Assembly (NCBI RefSeq): GCF_026013565.1
Contig: NZ_JAPDOB010000001.1
Span: 992,001-1,056,000, forward strand
Direction: 5' to 3'
From: Sphingomonas arvum
GTDB lineage: Bacteria > Pseudomonadota > Alphaproteobacteria > Sphingomonadales > Sphingomonadaceae
DNA: 64,000 nucleotides
Shown piece after piece: positions 45,642-53,362 of the stretch. Position numbers and translations under genes: made by a program. Numbering within the stretch: position 1 is the stretch's first letter; every line of letters starts with the position of its first letter. The notes under the pieces are model-generated. The model made no database searches and was not told where the DNA came from. It saw only the letters and a list, made by a program, of their open reading frames with translations.

Positions 45642-46029
45642 GAGGAACGTGCTGCTGCAGGTTGACGTAAGGAAGATCCTCGAGAGCCCCGTCGGCCGTG
45701 GTGCGGAGGGGCGCAAGCCCATCGGCGCTTACGAGACTGGCATGTTGCGGGAAGCAGCCAAAGCTTGCGGCGGTGACATGGCGGCAGCCAGTCGTCTGCT
45801 CCGCGAGTTCATGCGCTATGGGCTAATCGGGCAGGCAGGGAAGCCAGATAATCACTCTTACGTTCAAGTCATCCCCAGGGAATGGAGTAGCGAAGCCTGG
45901 TCCGCGATGTACGATCTTTACGGCCCACCTCCCTGGGCAGGACTGCATGATGGCTTAGTCCCTGAAGAGCGATGGAAACCGCACTATGGCCCAAGACCCA
46001 AGCGACGAGCCGCTAAACGAAGATCCTGA
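45628..46029 (+). CDS. Unknown 133-residue protein of the methyltransferase islet
   Basis: 133 residues from ATG 45628. Residues 30-70 (YETGMLREAAKACGGDMAAA, SRLLREFMRYGLIGQAGK) look like a small helical, possibly winged-helix, unit. YVQVIPREWSSEAWSAMYDL and a Trp/Pro-rich segment (YGPPPWAGLHDG) follow, and the tail is very basic (RPKRRAAKRRS), which suggests nucleic-acid contact. I do not recognise the family. Overlaps with the genes on both sides (14 and 44 nt) show it is part of one operon with the methyltransferase and the DUF5681 protein. Confidence 0.75.
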   Translation: MSRRKRNVLLQVDVRKILESPVGRGAEGRKPIGAYETGMLREAAKACGGDMAAASRLLREFMRYGLIGQAGKPDNHSYVQVIPREWSSEAWSAMYDLYGPPPWAGLHDGLVPEERWKPHYGPRPKRRAAKRRS

Positions 46030-46432
46030 GGAGTACGTCGGCTACTGCCACCCGCCGGCGCGTCACAAGTGGGCGAAGGGGTACTGTCCTAATCCTGCCG
46101 GTCGGCCAAAAAGTGCGCAGGGCAGAAGGCCCATTCTCCAGCGCTTAGCCATGGAGCTCATTGAGGTGCGGGTGGGTGGTTCAGTGCGTAGGATGCCCAG
46201 ACTGGAAGTACTGCTTTTGGCGGTGCGGAATGCGACGGCAAACGGAGACCCTATGGGTCAGAAGCTATATAACAAGCTCCTTGGCGAAGTTCCGGATGAC
46301 GAACGGGATGTCGCAAAAGGGGTTCTCATTCTTCCCGAAAAGCTGAGCCAGGAGATGTGGGAGATCCAGTACAGGTACACGGATGGCCGACCTCTCGGAA
46401 TGCCTCCAGCGTGGAGGGTATGTCCGCGCTAA
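45986..46432 (+). CDS. DUF5681 domain protein
   Basis: 148 residues. The N-terminal block YCHPPARHKWAKGYCPNPAG followed by RPKSAQGRRP matches DUF5681, with its pattern of aromatic-PP, a lone W/F before K/G, and N-P-x-G-R-P-K. The middle part (MELIEVRVGGSVRRMPRLEV, LLLAVRNATANGDPMGQKLY) is helical. DUF5681 proteins have no proven function; they recur in phage-like and integrated elements of alphaproteobacteria, often near methyltransferases (from memory, not searched). It is the last gene of the islet, and a terminator-like hairpin follows. Confidence 0.82.
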   Translation: MAQDPSDEPLNEDPEEYVGYCHPPARHKWAKGYCPNPAGRPKSAQGRRPILQRLAMELIEVRVGGSVRRMPRLEVLLLAVRNATANGDPMGQKLYNKLLGEVPDDERDVAKGVLILPEKLSQEMWEIQYRYTDGRPLGMPPAWRVCPR

Positions 46433-46468
46433 TGCTCACCGTCTTGCGTAGACTCACTGTGTAAGGCG

Positions 46469-46513
46469 GCCCAGTCTCGTGATCTCTCCGGGGTGCAGAA
46501 CTGGGCTGTTTTT
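46469..46513 (+). terminator. Intrinsic terminator candidate closing the methyltransferase islet
   Basis: GCCCAGT (46,469-46,475) and ACTGGGC (46,500-46,506) pair around a 24-nt loop and are followed by TGTTTTT. The stem is short but the T-run is the clearest in the window. It lies 37 nt after the DUF5681 stop. Confidence 0.6.
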
Positions 46514-46601
46514 GGTGATATTGATCTATCACGCGCTTACGAGTGAGGGGCTCGCGCGGCAATAGTAGGCGGATTTGCACATGCTCTATTGAACCGTCCT
46601 T

Positions 46602-47495
46602 TCAGCAAGGACCCGCTAGTCCGCTGCCGTACGGAGAACCCCGCTCAAGTACAGGTGTCGTGTTCCTTCGTTCGAGCACGTACCTTGCTATGTCGTCCTT
46701 GCGGGCAAACCACACATCCGGCTTGCCGGTGACGTAGGAAAGAAAGCGCTCAAGCGATCTGACGCGGGCAGGATGCCCCGACACTCGGTCATGAAGACTA
46801 ATCACCATCATGCGCCGGCGTACAGAGCCCTCATCATAGAGCTGATCGAATTCGTCGCGTAGCGCTTGCTCGTAGGCCGCTGCGTTCCAGCCCGCCTCTG
46901 GAAAGGCTACGATATCGTTCATGTGAAACGTGTAGGGGACTGTCACGAAATCGCGGGAGTTCAATCTCGTGATGAAGGGCTCATCACGGCTCGGCTCATC
47001 GATTTGGTAAAGGAATCCGAGCTCCTGCAGGGTCTCGAGGATGTGAACGGAACTTCGCATCCAGTAGGCGTTCCAACCGATAGCAGTCTGCCCAGTTGCT
47101 CGGGCTATGGACTCCACGCTGTCTGCGATGAAGCGCTTTTCTTCTTCTCGGGAGAGCTGATAGCTGTTTGCCCAGACTCGGCCATGTGCGGCCGCCTCGT
47201 GCCCCCGCCGAACGATCTCCCGCGCAATATCAGGATTGGCGTCCACGGCCTGACCCACCATGAATGAGCTCATTTTGACCCGATACTTGTCGAATAGGTC
47301 AAGCAGCCTCGGAATGCCCTCGTAATAGCCATAGGCGAAGTAGGCATTGGTCGGCAGGTCGATCGTGCCCGGCGCGATCGGCTCCGGTATGATGCCTTCG
47401 GCGCCGGACAAAGGCTGGCCACCTGCTTCGAACATCAACGAGAAACTCACGGCCAGTCGCGCGCCGTTCGGCCAGAAATCCGCATCCGTCATCAT
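46602..47495 (-). CDS. Polysaccharide deacetylase family protein (NodB-like)
   Basis: 297 residues. The NodB-type metal-binding histidines are in RRGHEAAAHGRVW (H99 and H104). The segment RLAVSFSLMFEAGG has Glu where classical NodB proteins have the D-D pair, as in the group related to cyclic imidase/allantoinase-like and PgdA-type enzymes. MMVISLHDRVSGHPARVRSL holds the C-terminal motif with the catalytic-site His. It could hydrolyse an N-acetyl sugar or a cyclic amide; the substrate is unknown. No secretion signal is seen, so it is probably cytoplasmic, which favours a small-molecule amidase role. Confidence 0.8.
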   Translation of the reverse strand: MMTDADFWPNGARLAVSFSLMFEAGGQPLSGAEGIIPEPIAPGTIDLPTNAYFAYGYYEGIPRLLDLFDKYRVKMSSFMVGQAVDANPDIAREIVRRGHEAAAHGRVWANSYQLSREEEKRFIADSVESIARATGQTAIGWNAYWMRSSVHILETLQELGFLYQIDEPSRDEPFITRLNSRDFVTVPYTFHMNDIVAFPEAGWNAAAYEQALRDEFDQLYDEGSVRRRMMVISLHDRVSGHPARVRSLERFLSYVTGKPDVWFARKDDIARYVLERRNTTPVLERGSPYGSGLAGPC

Positions 47496-47573
47496 GCCGA
47501 ACCCCTCTTAAAGAAAGCTGGGCTACCCGCGACCTTGGAAGGTGGCTTTCCGAATCGCACAGCACTTTCGAGT

Positions 47574-47922
47574 TCAAGGCTCGACGAAGGTAAAAGTACG
47601 CTTATCGGAGTTGGCGTCCCACCCGCCTACCAAATTCGGAGGATTGGGTCCGGCAAGAAGATAGCCGCGGCCTGGCACGGTCTTGATCAGGTCACCTGCG
47701 CTTCCCAGGGCCTTGCGAACAGCGGCCACCTGCAATCGAAAACTCGCATCCTCGACGATCGTGTCGAACCAGACGATGTCCATCAGCGTCGCTCTCGGCA
47801 CGATCCGGCCGCCTTTTAACAAGGTCGAAGGCGCGGCTTCCAATCTTCACCGGTCGGCCCAGGTGAAGGAGCGTTCGAAAGGAAGGCAGGACTTCAAACT
47901 CATCAAGTGTGCCAGGGGACGA
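47574..47922 (-). pseudogene. Frameshifted stand-alone winged-helix (OmpR/PhoB-type) regulator
   Basis: Two halves of one domain lie in different frames. Upstream (47,922 to about 47,815), reading leftward, is DEFEVLPSFRTLLHLGRPVK then IGSRAFDLV. After a deletion of about 10 nt, the next frame continues LLKGGRIVPRATLMDIVW, DASFRLQVAAVRKALG, DLIKTVPGRGYLLAG. Compared with the intact homologue at 62,507-62,812, three to four residues and the frame are lost in the helix after SRAFDL. The first half has no ATG and is preceded by a stop, so this is a dead gene. Confidence 0.7.
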
Positions 47923-48032
47923 TCACCCGGGCCGTAATCGTGGTCCAAGCGGGAGGAAGCCATTGTTGAGGACGGCGGCGGGAACCACCAAGTTCATCAG
48001 CCTGATCCTTGCTGTTCGAAGGTCTTGCCTGA

Positions 48033-48332
48033 TCGTATCTTCATCCGCGCCGGCAAGTCGGCAGAAGTGAGCTCCGGGTTGAAGTCATGGATGACGGGAC
48101 CGGCTTCCCGGTTAAAATGCTCGAGCGCGGGCAACGCGACGGTCATTTCGGCCTGCCCGGGATGCGCGAGCGGGCGAGCGCTATCAGCGGCCAGCTGGAG
48201 TTTGCCAGTCGTCCGACCCGAGGTGCTTCGTTGAACCTGGTCGTGCCGGCCAGATCAGCTTATGCTTCCCGGGCGGTGCCCTGGTGGCAGTCACTGTTCC
48301 GGTCAGCCACTGCAGCGGAGAGCATGCAGTGA
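48033..48332 (+). pseudogene. Histidine-kinase C-terminal fragment (HATPase_c stub)
   Basis: Reading from just after an in-frame stop at 48,030, the sequence gives SELRVEVMDDGTGFP, then ERGQRDGHFGLPGMRERASA, and GASLNLVVPARSAY. These are the G1 and G2 ATP-binding boxes of a NarL/UhpB-type sensor kinase catalytic domain. The dimerisation/phosphoacceptor His domain, the N-box and all sensor regions are missing. The stop overlaps the start of the response-regulator gene (GTGA at 48,329-48,332), preserving the operon structure of the former two-component system. Confidence 0.75.
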
Positions 48333-48952
48333 CGCAGGCGAGCATCAAAATCCTGCTGGTCGATGATCATCCGATCATCCGAGAAGGGGTAACCTTCATG
48401 ATCCAGAGCCAACCCGACCTCGCGGTGATTGGCGAAGCCGAGGACGGGGAAGCCGCAGTCGAGGCTTATGGGCGATTGCGACCTGACATCACGCTCATGG
48501 ATCTGCAAATGCCGAAGCTCGATGGAGTAGAAGCCATTCGCAAGATACGGGCCATGGACCCCGAGGCGCAGATCCTGGTGCTCACAACCTATGCTGGCGA
48601 CGCGAAGGCGCTCAGCGCGTTAAAGGCAGGAGCCGTCGGCTACCTTCTCAAGAGCGCCATCCGAAATGAAATGGTAGAGGCAATCCGCGCAGCGCACCGA
48701 GGGGAGCGACATCTGCCCGCCTCCGTAGCCAAGGACATTGCCCTCACGCGGTCGGAAACATGCTGAGTGAGCGGGAAACACAGGTATTGCTGCTCGTAGC
48801 CGCAGGACGAGCGAACAGCAGATTGCCTGGGAGCTCTCTCTCGCCGAGGAAACGGTAAAAGCCTACCTCAAGAACATCTTTCTCAAGCTCGGCGTCTCCG
48901 ATCGCACCATGCGGTGACGGTTGCGGCCCGACGCGGAACGATAGATCTCTGA
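48329..48952 (+). pseudogene. NarL/FixJ-type response regulator broken by three frameshifts
   Basis: The receiver domain is intact (IKILLVDDHPIIREGVTFMI; phosphoacceptor Asp in DITLMDLQMPKLDG; GAVGYLLKSA). It ends ALTRSETC at a premature stop at about 48,764. The LuxR-type HTH follows in other frames: MLSERETQVLLLVAAGRAN, then EQQIAWELSLAEETVKAYLK with NIFLKLGVSDRT, then AVTVAARRGTIDL to a stop at 48,952. Frame changes fall near 48,755, 48,805 and 48,908. A truncated receiver-only protein could still be made, but DNA binding is lost. Confidence 0.82.
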
Positions 48953-49050
48953 TCGCCGGCCCTCCGGCGGCAGCTTAGTGTGCGACCGGAGCTTCTTCCA
49001 GCAGCGTGGAGGTCACTCTTTGCTCCAAGCTGACTACATGTTCGTAGCAT

Positions 49051-49332
49051 TCAGATCGTGCCGCGCTCGCCCCTCTGTCGGGCCTGCGGTAGCTTCGTTG
49101 ACGATCTGTCGTGGCTGCTCTTGTCGTTGAAGAAGGCGGCAGCGAATAGACCGCAGCCAAGAACGACGGAGATGAAGACGCCACCGATGACAGCAACGAC
49201 CATGTGGACGTAAAGCTCGCCCGTGGCCCCGAGGTAGGTGATCGCCGCGATCGTAAAGCCAATCGTGATCGCAACAATGACCTTGAGGATACGGCGGAAC
49301 TCGGCAGCTGCCTGTTGACGTTGATCACTCAT
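49051..49332 (-). CDS. Small two-helix membrane protein of unknown function
   Basis: 93 residues from ATG 49332. The N-terminus is charged (MSDQRQQAAAEFRRILK), followed by two transmembrane helices (VIVAITIGFTIAAITYLGA and VVAVIGGVFISVVLGCGLFA). A polar Ser/Lys/Arg-rich tail of about 25 residues ends it. No motif was recognised. It is separated by 54 nt from the VOC gene on the same strand and could be the last member of that operon. Confidence 0.6.
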   Translation of the reverse strand: MSDQRQQAAAEFRRILKVIVAITIGFTIAAITYLGATGELYVHMVVAVIGGVFISVVLGCGLFAAAFFNDKSSHDRSSTKLPQARQRGERGTI

Positions 49333-49386
49333 CGATGGTGTCCGTTGTTGCAGGCCGGTGAGATGACCGTCCAGCACCAGCACTGC

Positions 49387-49845
49387 TCAGCTGAGCCAGC
49401 GCTCGTTCTCATCCGGTACCAATTCCGGGCCGTGAGCCTCCTGCGTGTAGAACCGCAGTCGTAGTTCGTCGGGATCTTCGACAATGAGCAGCCAGCCAAG
49501 CAGGCCCGTAAGGATCGGTGAGCAGGCAAGATCGAGCGACGAAAAGCGCCCAGCAAGGAGGATCAGCGCCTTGCGATCAGCCACTGCGAGCGTGAGCGGA
49601 TCAAATCCGCGATGCTGAACTGCTTGGCGCTCGTTGAGGCGAAGTTCGAGTAGGCACCGGAGACCGGGCACGCTCAAGATGTACGCGTAGGGTGTACCAT
49701 CTTCGAGCAAGTGGTCGTACTTCGGAATCCGCTCAGCACCCAGCACGGCCTCGTAGAAGGCGAGTGAACGATCGAGATCGCTGACGGCAACCTTGAGATG
49801 ATGGATGCCGAGTATGAGCCGAGGGCTCTCGAGCCCCTGCGTCAC
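49387..49845 (-). CDS. VOC (glyoxalase/extradiol dioxygenase-fold) family protein
   Basis: 152 residues covering one vicinal-oxygen-chelate unit: IHHLKVAVSDLDRSLAFYEA, VLGAERIPKYDH and LRCLLELRLNERQ. The C-terminal strand is DPDELRLRFYTQE, where the last metal ligand, normally Glu in x-E-F/Y, appears to be Arg. Metal catalysis is therefore uncertain and a binding role is possible. It overlaps the FAH-family gene by 4 nt and is the penultimate or last gene of the divergent catabolic operon. Confidence 0.85.
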   Translation of the reverse strand: MTQGLESPRLILGIHHLKVAVSDLDRSLAFYEAVLGAERIPKYDHLLEDGTPYAYILSVPGLRCLLELRLNERQAVQHRGFDPLTLAVADRKALILLAGRFSSLDLACSPILTGLLGWLLIVEDPDELRLRFYTQEAHGPELVPDENERWLS

Positions 49846-50777
49846 GCTGCAGCCTGAACGGTTGCGGGTGCAAGCTGTTCAAGGCAAGTGACCTCAAAGG
49901 TGCCCAACGAACCGATCTCCGCTCGCATTCGGTCGCCCGGTTTCAACCAGGCATTACCGTGGACGCCGGCCGAACCAGGAGGCGAGCCCGTCATGATCAT
50001 GTCGCCCGGTTCGAGCGTGAGATATTGGCTGATGGTAGCGATCATCTCATCGACCTTGAAGAGCATCTGGCTGGTCGAGCCGTCCATCATCAAGGCATCG
50101 TTGACCCACAGCCTGATCGGCAGCGCATCCACATCGCCGGCATGAGGTGTCGGCACGAAGTAAGGGCCGCAAGGCGCCATTGTGTCCTGAGCTTTCCCGC
50201 GCAGGAGATCGATCTGCAGGTCGTTGTGCGCCGGGATTAGGTCGCGGCAGGACAGGTCAAGGCCAATCGTGTAGCCAGCTACCGACCTCGCTGCCTCGTG
50301 CCGATCAACCTTGGTGAGCCGTCGCCCGATGACGATGGTCAGCTCGCACTCCCAATCGAACTGCTTTGTAGAGGGCGGGATCACGACAGTGACTCCGGGT
50401 CCGACCATCGTGGTGGTCGGCGGCCGAATGAAGAAGGGCATGGAAGCCCATTTCTGAGCTTCGAGCCCCATCTCGGCGAGGTGGCCGGGATAATTCGCCC
50501 CGACAGCGATGAGCTTATTCGGATAGCGGACCGGGGTAAGCAGCTCGATGCCGTTCCGAGGCAACGGCGCCAATCCCGTCAAGCCGCGTTCGCCGATGTC
50601 GTCAGCGATGCTTTGCAGGAGAACCGCCGAGCGCTCCCAGGACGAGAGGATATCCATGACCGTAATACCGGGATCGAAGGGGAAAACCTCGCTGAGTGCA
50701 AAGTGGTCCTCGCCAATCACCATGGCGGCGAGTTCCCGTTCATCGTGCTTGAGTGTCGCAAGGCGGTAGGGAGTCAT
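49842..50777 (-). CDS. Fumarylacetoacetase-family hydrolase
   Basis: 311 residues. The metal triad of the family is visible as E143 and E145 in FDWECELTIVIGRR and D174 in TIGLDLSCRDL. The C-terminus has GDMIMTGSPPGSAG and LKPGDRMRAEIGSLGTFEV, the signature closing the active site. Members hydrolyse, decarboxylate or hydrate 2-oxo/acylpyruvate-type acids (for example 2-keto-4-pentenoate hydratase, oxaloacetate decarboxylase). The exact substrate is unknown. It is 3 nt downstream of the ThDP enzyme gene, so a 2-oxo acid intermediate may pass between them. Confidence 0.9.
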   Translation of the reverse strand: MTPYRLATLKHDERELAAMVIGEDHFALSEVFPFDPGITVMDILSSWERSAVLLQSIADDIGERGLTGLAPLPRNGIELLTPVRYPNKLIAVGANYPGHLAEMGLEAQKWASMPFFIRPPTTTMVGPGVTVVIPPSTKQFDWECELTIVIGRRLTKVDRHEAARSVAGYTIGLDLSCRDLIPAHNDLQIDLLRGKAQDTMAPCGPYFVPTPHAGDVDALPIRLWVNDALMMDGSTSQMLFKVDEMIATISQYLTLEPGDMIMTGSPPGSAGVHGNAWLKPGDRMRAEIGSLGTFEVTCLEQLAPATVQAAA

Positions 50778-50780
50778 GGG

Positions 50781-52529
50781 TTAGCTCTCCTGCTTGATCT
50801 GAGTCCGGGGGGCAGGCCGCGCCACGGGTAGGTTGTGAGTGATCAGCCGTGCCGCTTCACGCCCTTCGCCGGCGAGAAGAGCTTTGGCAGCGTAGAGTGC
50901 GGTCCCGCCGACATTGCCTGCGCTGACATGTGGCGGGACGACCAATTCGTAGCCATCGACAACGACATCGAGGAGCGCGGGGCCGTCCTGCTCGAGCAGG
51001 CGGGTGATCGCGCCGGGCAAATCCGCGGCCTCCTCAACCCTTTCGCCCCATAGGCCCATCGCGCGCGCCAGTGCGCCAAAGTCTGGGTTGCGAAGATCGG
51101 TGTAGGTATTGAGCAGGCCCTCGACCTTCTGCTCCAGATCGACAAAGGCCAGCGAGCCGTTGTTGAAGACCACCACCTTGATGTTGAGCTCCTCCTGCAC
51201 GGCAGTCAGGAGGTCTCCAAGGAGCATGGTCAGACCGCCATCTCCCGAAAGGCAGATCACCTGGCAGTCTGGCCTCGCAGCTGCCGCCCCAAGAGCGTAG
51301 GGCAGGGCATTCGCCATCGAGCCATGCGTGAGGCTGAGGAGCGTGCGGTTGCGGCCTGTCGCTGACACATGGCGCAGCAGCCAGACCATCGGTGTACCGC
51401 CATCTGCAGTCCAGATTGCATCTTCGTTGGCGGCTTCAGCGAGGCACGTCGTGACATATTGCGGGTGGATGGCCTCGGTGCTCGCCACAGCCCGCTTCTC
51501 GAGCTGATGGTAGGTCTCGAAGCGCTGCTTGCCAGCCTTCTCGAGAAAGCCGGTGTCCGCGCGTTCTACGAGGCCTGGCAGCAGCAGTTGGAGCGTGGGC
51601 CCAACATCGCCAGCCAGGCCGAGGTCGATCGGGTGACGCCGTCCAAGATGCGTCGGCTCAGTATCGATTTGGATGATTGTCGCCTTGCCCGGGTAGAACT
51701 GACGCCAGGCAAAGTCGCATCCGAGCAGGATGAGAGTGTCGCACTCCATCAGCGCATCGAAGCCGCTCTTGACCCCGAAGATGCCGGTCATTCCCACTGC
51801 GAAGGGATTGTTGGGCTCAAGGAAGTCCTTGGCTCGCGAGGTGTAGGCTACAGGCGCTTTGAGCTTTGCCGCGAGCGCGATCACTTCCTCATGCGCGTGC
51901 TGACAACCTGAACCACCGTAGATGGCGATCTTCCGGCCGCGGGAGATGATCTCGACGGCTTTGGCGATCTCATCGAGGACAGGGGTCAGGACTGAGGTTG
52001 CACGGTGTATCTGGCGTGGAGCCTCGTCAGTGGAGAGACTGGCGACATCAGCTGGGAGGATCACGACGGCGACGCCTCTCTTGTTGAGCGCCGCCTGCAC
52101 GGCCATGGCGATAATCCGGCCGGCCGCTTCTGCAGTCCTTACCTCCTGGCAGAAGACGCTTGCCTGCTGATACAATGGCTTGAAATCGACCTCCTGAGGG
52201 AAGTCGGTCCCGAGTTCATCACGCCCGAGCTGGCTGGCGATAAGGACGACGGGTGCGCGGTTCCGGTGCGCATCGAAAAGCCCATTGATGAAGTGCAGGC
52301 TGCCCGGGCCACACGAGCCAGCGCAGACGACTAGTTCGTCGCTAACAAGTGCGTCAGCGCCAGCAGCGAAGCCACCAGCCTCTTCGTGACGCACGTGGAT
52401 GAAGCGGATCGTGCTGCGACGGATGGCGTCCGTCACAAGGTTCAAGGTGTCGCCAGGCAAGCCGTAACAACGCTTGGCGCCGGCATGCTCAAGCGTCGCG
52501 ATGATGAGTTCGGCGACATTCCTGGACAC
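50781..52529 (-). CDS. Thiamine-diphosphate enzyme, pyruvate oxidase/acetolactate synthase family (PoxB-like)
   Basis: 582 residues, full length for the family. E49/E50 in HVRHEEAGGFAAGADAL supplies the cofactor-activating Glu. The central domain (residues 185-320) includes GGSGCQHAHEEVIALA, and the ThDP-Mg motif runs from GDG (429-431) to NN (456-457). Such enzymes decarboxylate 2-oxo acids and transfer or oxidise the resulting aldehyde. The C-terminus lacks the amphipathic membrane helix known for E. coli PoxB, though the last 20 residues are basic. It is separated by 117 nt from the SDR gene, with a dyad symmetry in that gap. Confidence 0.9.
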   Translation of the reverse strand: MSRNVAELIIATLEHAGAKRCYGLPGDTLNLVTDAIRRSTIRFIHVRHEEAGGFAAGADALVSDELVVCAGSCGPGSLHFINGLFDAHRNRAPVVLIASQLGRDELGTDFPQEVDFKPLYQQASVFCQEVRTAEAAGRIIAMAVQAALNKRGVAVVILPADVASLSTDEAPRQIHRATSVLTPVLDEIAKAVEIISRGRKIAIYGGSGCQHAHEEVIALAAKLKAPVAYTSRAKDFLEPNNPFAVGMTGIFGVKSGFDALMECDTLILLGCDFAWRQFYPGKATIIQIDTEPTHLGRRHPIDLGLAGDVGPTLQLLLPGLVERADTGFLEKAGKQRFETYHQLEKRAVASTEAIHPQYVTTCLAEAANEDAIWTADGGTPMVWLLRHVSATGRNRTLLSLTHGSMANALPYALGAAAARPDCQVICLSGDGGLTMLLGDLLTAVQEELNIKVVVFNNGSLAFVDLEQKVEGLLNTYTDLRNPDFGALARAMGLWGERVEEAADLPGAITRLLEQDGPALLDVVVDGYELVVPPHVSAGNVGGTALYAAKALLAGEGREAARLITHNLPVARPAPRTQIKQES

Positions 52530-52593
52530 AGCGGTTGGCTCCTCGATGCGTGGCAGGAGCCCTGTACGATCATCGGCGACGCCGAGATTTCAT

Positions 52594-52635
52594 GCTTGCA
52601 CGCCACTTCTCGATTGCCACTGCAAGCGTGCAAGC
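52594..52635. promoter_or_regulatory. 10-bp inverted repeat between SDR and ThDP-enzyme genes
   Basis: GCTTGCACGC (52,594-52,603) and GCGTGCAAGC (52,626-52,635) are perfect complements with a 22-nt spacer. It lies downstream of the SDR stop (52,647) and upstream of the ThDP-enzyme start (52,529) on the minus strand. It may be a regulator-binding dyad for an internal promoter or an RNA hairpin limiting read-through; there is no T-run. Confidence 0.5.
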
Positions 52636-52646
52636 CATGGCGACGA

Positions 52647-53360
52647 TCAGGCGATCGTCGCACCGCCGTCGACAGTTACGGTGCTGCCGCTGACGAAAGG
52701 GTTGGTGGCAACAAACATGATTGCCTTGGCAACATCTTCCGCCATGCCGACCCTTCTCACCGGCAGCCGGTCGGCCGCCCTGGCGAACATTGCCGACCGA
52801 TCGGCTTCAGCCATGCCCGACCAGATGGGTGTCGCGATAAGGCCAGGTGACACCGTGTTCACCCGAACGGGCGCAAGCTCGAGCGCCAGACCGCGCCCAA
52901 GCGCCTCCAGTGCTGCATTGATGGCGCCCTGCAGCACTGCGCCGCCGCTTGGCCGCCTTGAGAGAAATCCGGACACCATGGTCAACGAGCCCCCGTCACT
53001 GATGCGTGCCGACCGAGCAACGTTATATGCTCCCCAGAATTTGCTCTCGAGGGCTGCACGGGCGTCGGCGGGCGGAAGTGACCGTACCGAGCCGCTCTTG
53101 GTCTGTGCCGCGCTTGCAATCACGTGGTCAAAGGCATGTTCTTCGAAATATCGCTGAACGGCCTTATCGTCGGTTGCATCGAGGGCTGCCCAATCAACCC
53201 CGATCTCCTTGGCGACGTTTGCGAGCTTGCCGGGCGTTCGAGAGGCAATCACCACATCAGCGTTCGCCGCGGCAAACAGCGTGGCTGTGGCTCGACCGAT
53301 GCCGCTGCTGCCACCGATCACGAGAACCCGGGAACCCGAGAGTTCTGTTGTGCTGGTCAT
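52647..53360 (-). CDS. SDR-family protein lacking the catalytic Tyr and Lys
   Basis: 237 residues from ATG 53360. The cofactor motif VIGGSSGIGRATA (residues 14-26) and the NTVSPG block are normal for short-chain dehydrogenases. At the YxxxK site the sequence is Q144-GAI-N148, so both catalytic residues are missing, although S130 is present. A known divergent SDR subgroup shares this, and activity may be altered or absent. It lies 2 nt downstream of the periplasmic binding protein gene. The open frame upstream of 53360 overlaps that gene and is not used. Confidence 0.87.
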   Translation of the reverse strand: MTSTTELSGSRVLVIGGSSGIGRATATLFAAANADVVIASRTPGKLANVAKEIGVDWAALDATDDKAVQRYFEEHAFDHVIASAAQTKSGSVRSLPPADARAALESKFWGAYNVARSARISDGGSLTMVSGFLSRRPSGGAVLQGAINAALEALGRGLALELAPVRVNTVSPGLIATPIWSGMAEADRSAMFARAADRLPVRRVGMAEDVAKAIMFVATNPFVSGSTVTVDGGATIA

Positions 53361-53362
53361 AC

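Noticed and set aside
47941-48032. Further upstream kinase remnants before the HATPase stub
   Set aside because: None of the three plus-strand frames shows an H-box, N-box or sensor motif; stops interrupt the matching frame at 48,030.
48329-48766. Treating the receiver domain as an intact single-domain response regulator
   Set aside because: The following 190 bp still encode a recognisable LuxR HTH in shifted frames, so the gene is better described as a broken NarL-type regulator.
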